Below are positions 61,922 through 64,000 of a DNA stretch of 64,000 bases, piece by piece. The notes under the pieces are model-generated. The model had not been told where the DNA came from, did no database searches, and was given only the letters and a program-made list of their open reading frames with translations. The position numbers were made by a program, and so were the translations under genes. The stretch is from Rhizophlyctis rosea. Its lineage: Eukaryota; Chytridiomycota; Chytridiomycetes; Rhizophlyctidales; Rhizophlyctidaceae. The number at the start of each line of letters is the position of its first letter. Position 1 is the stretch's first letter. The DNA lies in NCBI GenBank assembly GCA_027596075.1, contig JADGJC010000010.1, positions 120,435 to 184,434 on the forward strand, given 5' to 3'.

Positions 61922-62617
61922 TGTTTGGAATGGGAGGCGGTAGAGGTTGTTTTGCTATTGGATGGTGATGGTTCGCATTGCGATCTGTAGGAACATAGAG
62001 AGGTGCTGTTAGCAAACATACCCTTCAACTAAAGCCACTGAGTCCACTGCTCCGGTTGATTGCAGTAGCTTCAGGTTCTACTTGCGGACTTTAGAGGGAC
62101 TGGGGTCTTCCAGAGAGCTTGTGATAGCGAAGGTGCTTATAGGCGAAGATTGTTCTGTCTCAATCTCTCAGTATTATGTATGGCGGACCAGATGGAGTGA
62201 AGAGCCAAGACAGTCTCATATGACCCATAGTAGCAGTGGTGGTTTGTCCATTTCGGGGATACATTCGTTCAGTCATTACGCGTCATCGATTTCTCACTCA
62301 CTCAAACATCCAGACAATCCCCCCTCAGCATTTTCCCATCCATTTTGCTCCTTTTCACGATGGCATCCAAGTCGACAAAACTTTGAAAACCGATACGGAC
62401 CAACAGCAAACTTACGAACGCGCCACCAAACATTGTTGGGCCAGTAACTTACTGGGTTCGGTATTCACAGCGGATGACAGAAAAAGCACGCGAAAATGCC
62501 TCTCATTCACACTGCGAGTGTCCTAATCGTTTCCTTTTTGCGCTCCCACCCACAGTTACGTGTAGACGAACCAAACCACAAACCACCCGACTATCATATT
62601 AAGTGCGCCGGTATACT
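61922..62617. other. Intergenic region
   Basis: Contains the leader of the small minus-strand gene and the promoter of the OCRE-FHA gene. No further gene seen. Confidence 0.4.
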
Positions 62618-63888
62618 ATGACCGAGCCTGAACAACCAGATGATGCTGGACCGTCTCCTTCCGCAAACGATGCCTTCCTGACGCCAGAAGCCTTGGCTGC
62701 GGGAGGGTGGGAGTTGGAATCCACACACAAACAATATTACGTTCACGCGTCGGGATGGTGCTATCACACCACATACGGACACTTTTACTTCGACGAGGAC
62801 GGAAATCCCATATATACTTCTCAGGACGGTACTGCATCATCCGCTGTCGGAGAAGCCGAAGGCTTGAAAGACGGAGACGGTAACCTGCCCGTGCCGGGTG
62901 ATTTACCTCTTCAAGAAGATGCCGGCGAGCTGGAAGAAGGTGAAATTGTCGATGACGCCGACGACGACAATAACAACACCACCCATCCCCAAGCCGAGCA
63001 ACAACTTTCATCATCAGAACCCACATATCCGCCCACCATTGCCGAAGATCCCCCCATAGCAACCTGGCCCTACGATTCCACACCACACACCGACTCGCCC
63101 TCCCTAACAGCATCTGGCTACGCCATCCCCACCTCCGACCTCTCCATGAAACTTGTCGTCCTCTCTACATCCCTTACCACCATCAAATTGGGCGATATCG
63201 TCCTCGTTGACGGGTCAGGTCTGACTATCGGACGTGATCGGTCGCACGAGAAGCGGTTGAGGCTGAACGAGATGGCTGTTAGTCGGTTTCATGCGAGTAT
63301 TTTTGTTGAGAGGGCGGCACCTGGTGGTGGGAATGCTGGCGGGGAAGATCTGGAGGAGGGTGAGGGTGAAGGTGATGGGGAGGCAGGAGGTGGAGTCGAA
63401 TGCTTTTGTATTGTGGATGCCGGGTCGACGCAGGGTACATTTGTTGATGGGGTTAGGCTGAGTGAACCAAAGGTATGTCTACTACCTCCCCGAAACACAA
63501 CCATCGTTGATTATTTTCAAACGCTTACACTACCCACCAGAAAAGCAGCACCCCCCACCCCCTCCCCCACCGTTCCCTCCTAACAATCGGCTCAACAACC
63601 TTTCAAATTCACTGTCATTCCTCCCCAACATCTTTCATTACGAGCTGTGAGGGGTGTCAAGTTACTTCTGAGAATGTTGTTGGGACGGATGAAGGAGTTG
63701 TGAAGCAGGAAACAACCCCAGTCGGCGTGGCGGCGTTGCCGATGATGACGACGGAGGAAAGGAAGGAAGCGTTGGAGAGGGAGAGGAGGAGTGAGTTGAA
63801 GAGGATTCGGAGGGGGGTGTTGGGGGATGAGGGGAGGGGTAGGGGGAAGAAAAGGAGGAAGGGAGGGAGGGTTGAGTATTTTGAGTGA
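62618..63888 (+). CDS. OCRE-FHA domain protein, AGGF1-like without a visible G patch
   Basis: Two exons, 62618-63472 and 63541-63888, give 400 residues. An OCRE-like aromatic repeat (QYYVHASGWCYHTTYGHFYF, then DEDGNPIY) is at about residues 35-65, a type of domain common in splicing proteins. An FHA domain follows from about residue 175 (IVLVDGSGLTIGRDRSHEK, then VSRFHASIFVE) with the phosphothreonine-binding GR, SRFHA and GSTQGTFVDG words intact, although an acidic Gly/Glu run interrupts it. The C-terminus is a Lys/Arg-rich helix (ERKEALERERRSELKRI) and ends VEYFE. In AGGF1 a G patch follows, but none is seen here. A nuclear RNA-processing role is inferred. Confidence 0.82.
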
Positions 63889-64000
63889 TTTCGGTGGTTT
63901 GGCATGGGGGAAAGAAATTTTGGAATCTATGCATAGAATGAAAACCATGGCGAAAGCAGTGGTGGTGCTTTTTCTACGTGGACAGAAGTTTGGCTCAAAG
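63889..64000. other. Right edge of the window
   Basis: Only the 3' region of the OCRE-FHA gene is visible. Nothing more can be said. Confidence 0.5.

Overview
The window is nuclear DNA of a fungus with dense genes and many short spliceosomal introns. Donors are mostly GTATGT, GTAAGT or GTGAGT, and many introns carry a CTAAC or CTGAC branch-like site and are about 40-110 nt long. Several genes point to a zoosporic (flagellated) lineage, most likely a chytrid. These are a CFAP97D-type gene, an FSIP1-like gene and a coiled-coil protein with a dynein-adaptor CC1 box and two TQT (LC8-type) motifs. All products come from my own splicing of the sequence. Exon borders fit in frame, except the first intron of NSE1 and several exons of the longest genes (formin, ISWI, FSIP1-like) that I did not resolve one by one.

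Layout. 1-1655: partial coiled-coil gene, minus strand. 3080-3150: tRNA-like sequence. 3529-4449: tetraspan membrane protein. 5202-6449: NSE1, diverging from SmG (6728-7153). 7482-8865: exosome subunit RRP4, diverging from the ER Hsp110/GRP170 chaperone LHS1 (9199-12664, ends HDEL). 13090-13570: minisatellite. 14389-15347: phospholipid N-methyltransferase. 16254-18076: saccharopine-dehydrogenase-like reductase. 18775-21072: bestrophin-family channel. 21529-21966: small unknown gene. 22517-24810: candidate dynein adaptor. 24945-27496: FSIP1-like gene, diverging from a diaphanous-related formin (27971-33498). 33.5-36.7 kb: gene-poor stretch with short repeats. 36751-38191: CFAP97D-like gene. 38399-39263: DNAJC8, diverging from eL41 (39575-39738). 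40456-41308: cyclophilin PPIL1, diverging from RFC3 (41608-43138). 43320-45447: unknown two-helix tail membrane protein, diverging from an F-box protein (45805-47289). 47514-47610: intron-containing tRNA-Val(CAC), followed at once by a 4 x 39 bp tandem repeat. 48098-53258: ISWI remodeller. 55283-55944: Yippee-like protein. 57140-58942: DCAF12-like WD40 protein. 59504-60931: FAD monooxygenase of the kynurenine-3-monooxygenase type. 61677-61921: small unknown gene. 62618-63888: OCRE-FHA protein.

The genes do not form a cluster with one job. Most are housekeeping genes: splicing (SmG, PPIL1, DNAJC8, OCRE-FHA), RNA decay, replication, chromatin, ER folding and lipid synthesis. They are often arranged head to head with 280-480 bp between start codons. 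The least expected content is the cytoskeletal and flagellar set, above all the candidate dynein adaptor at 22517-24810.
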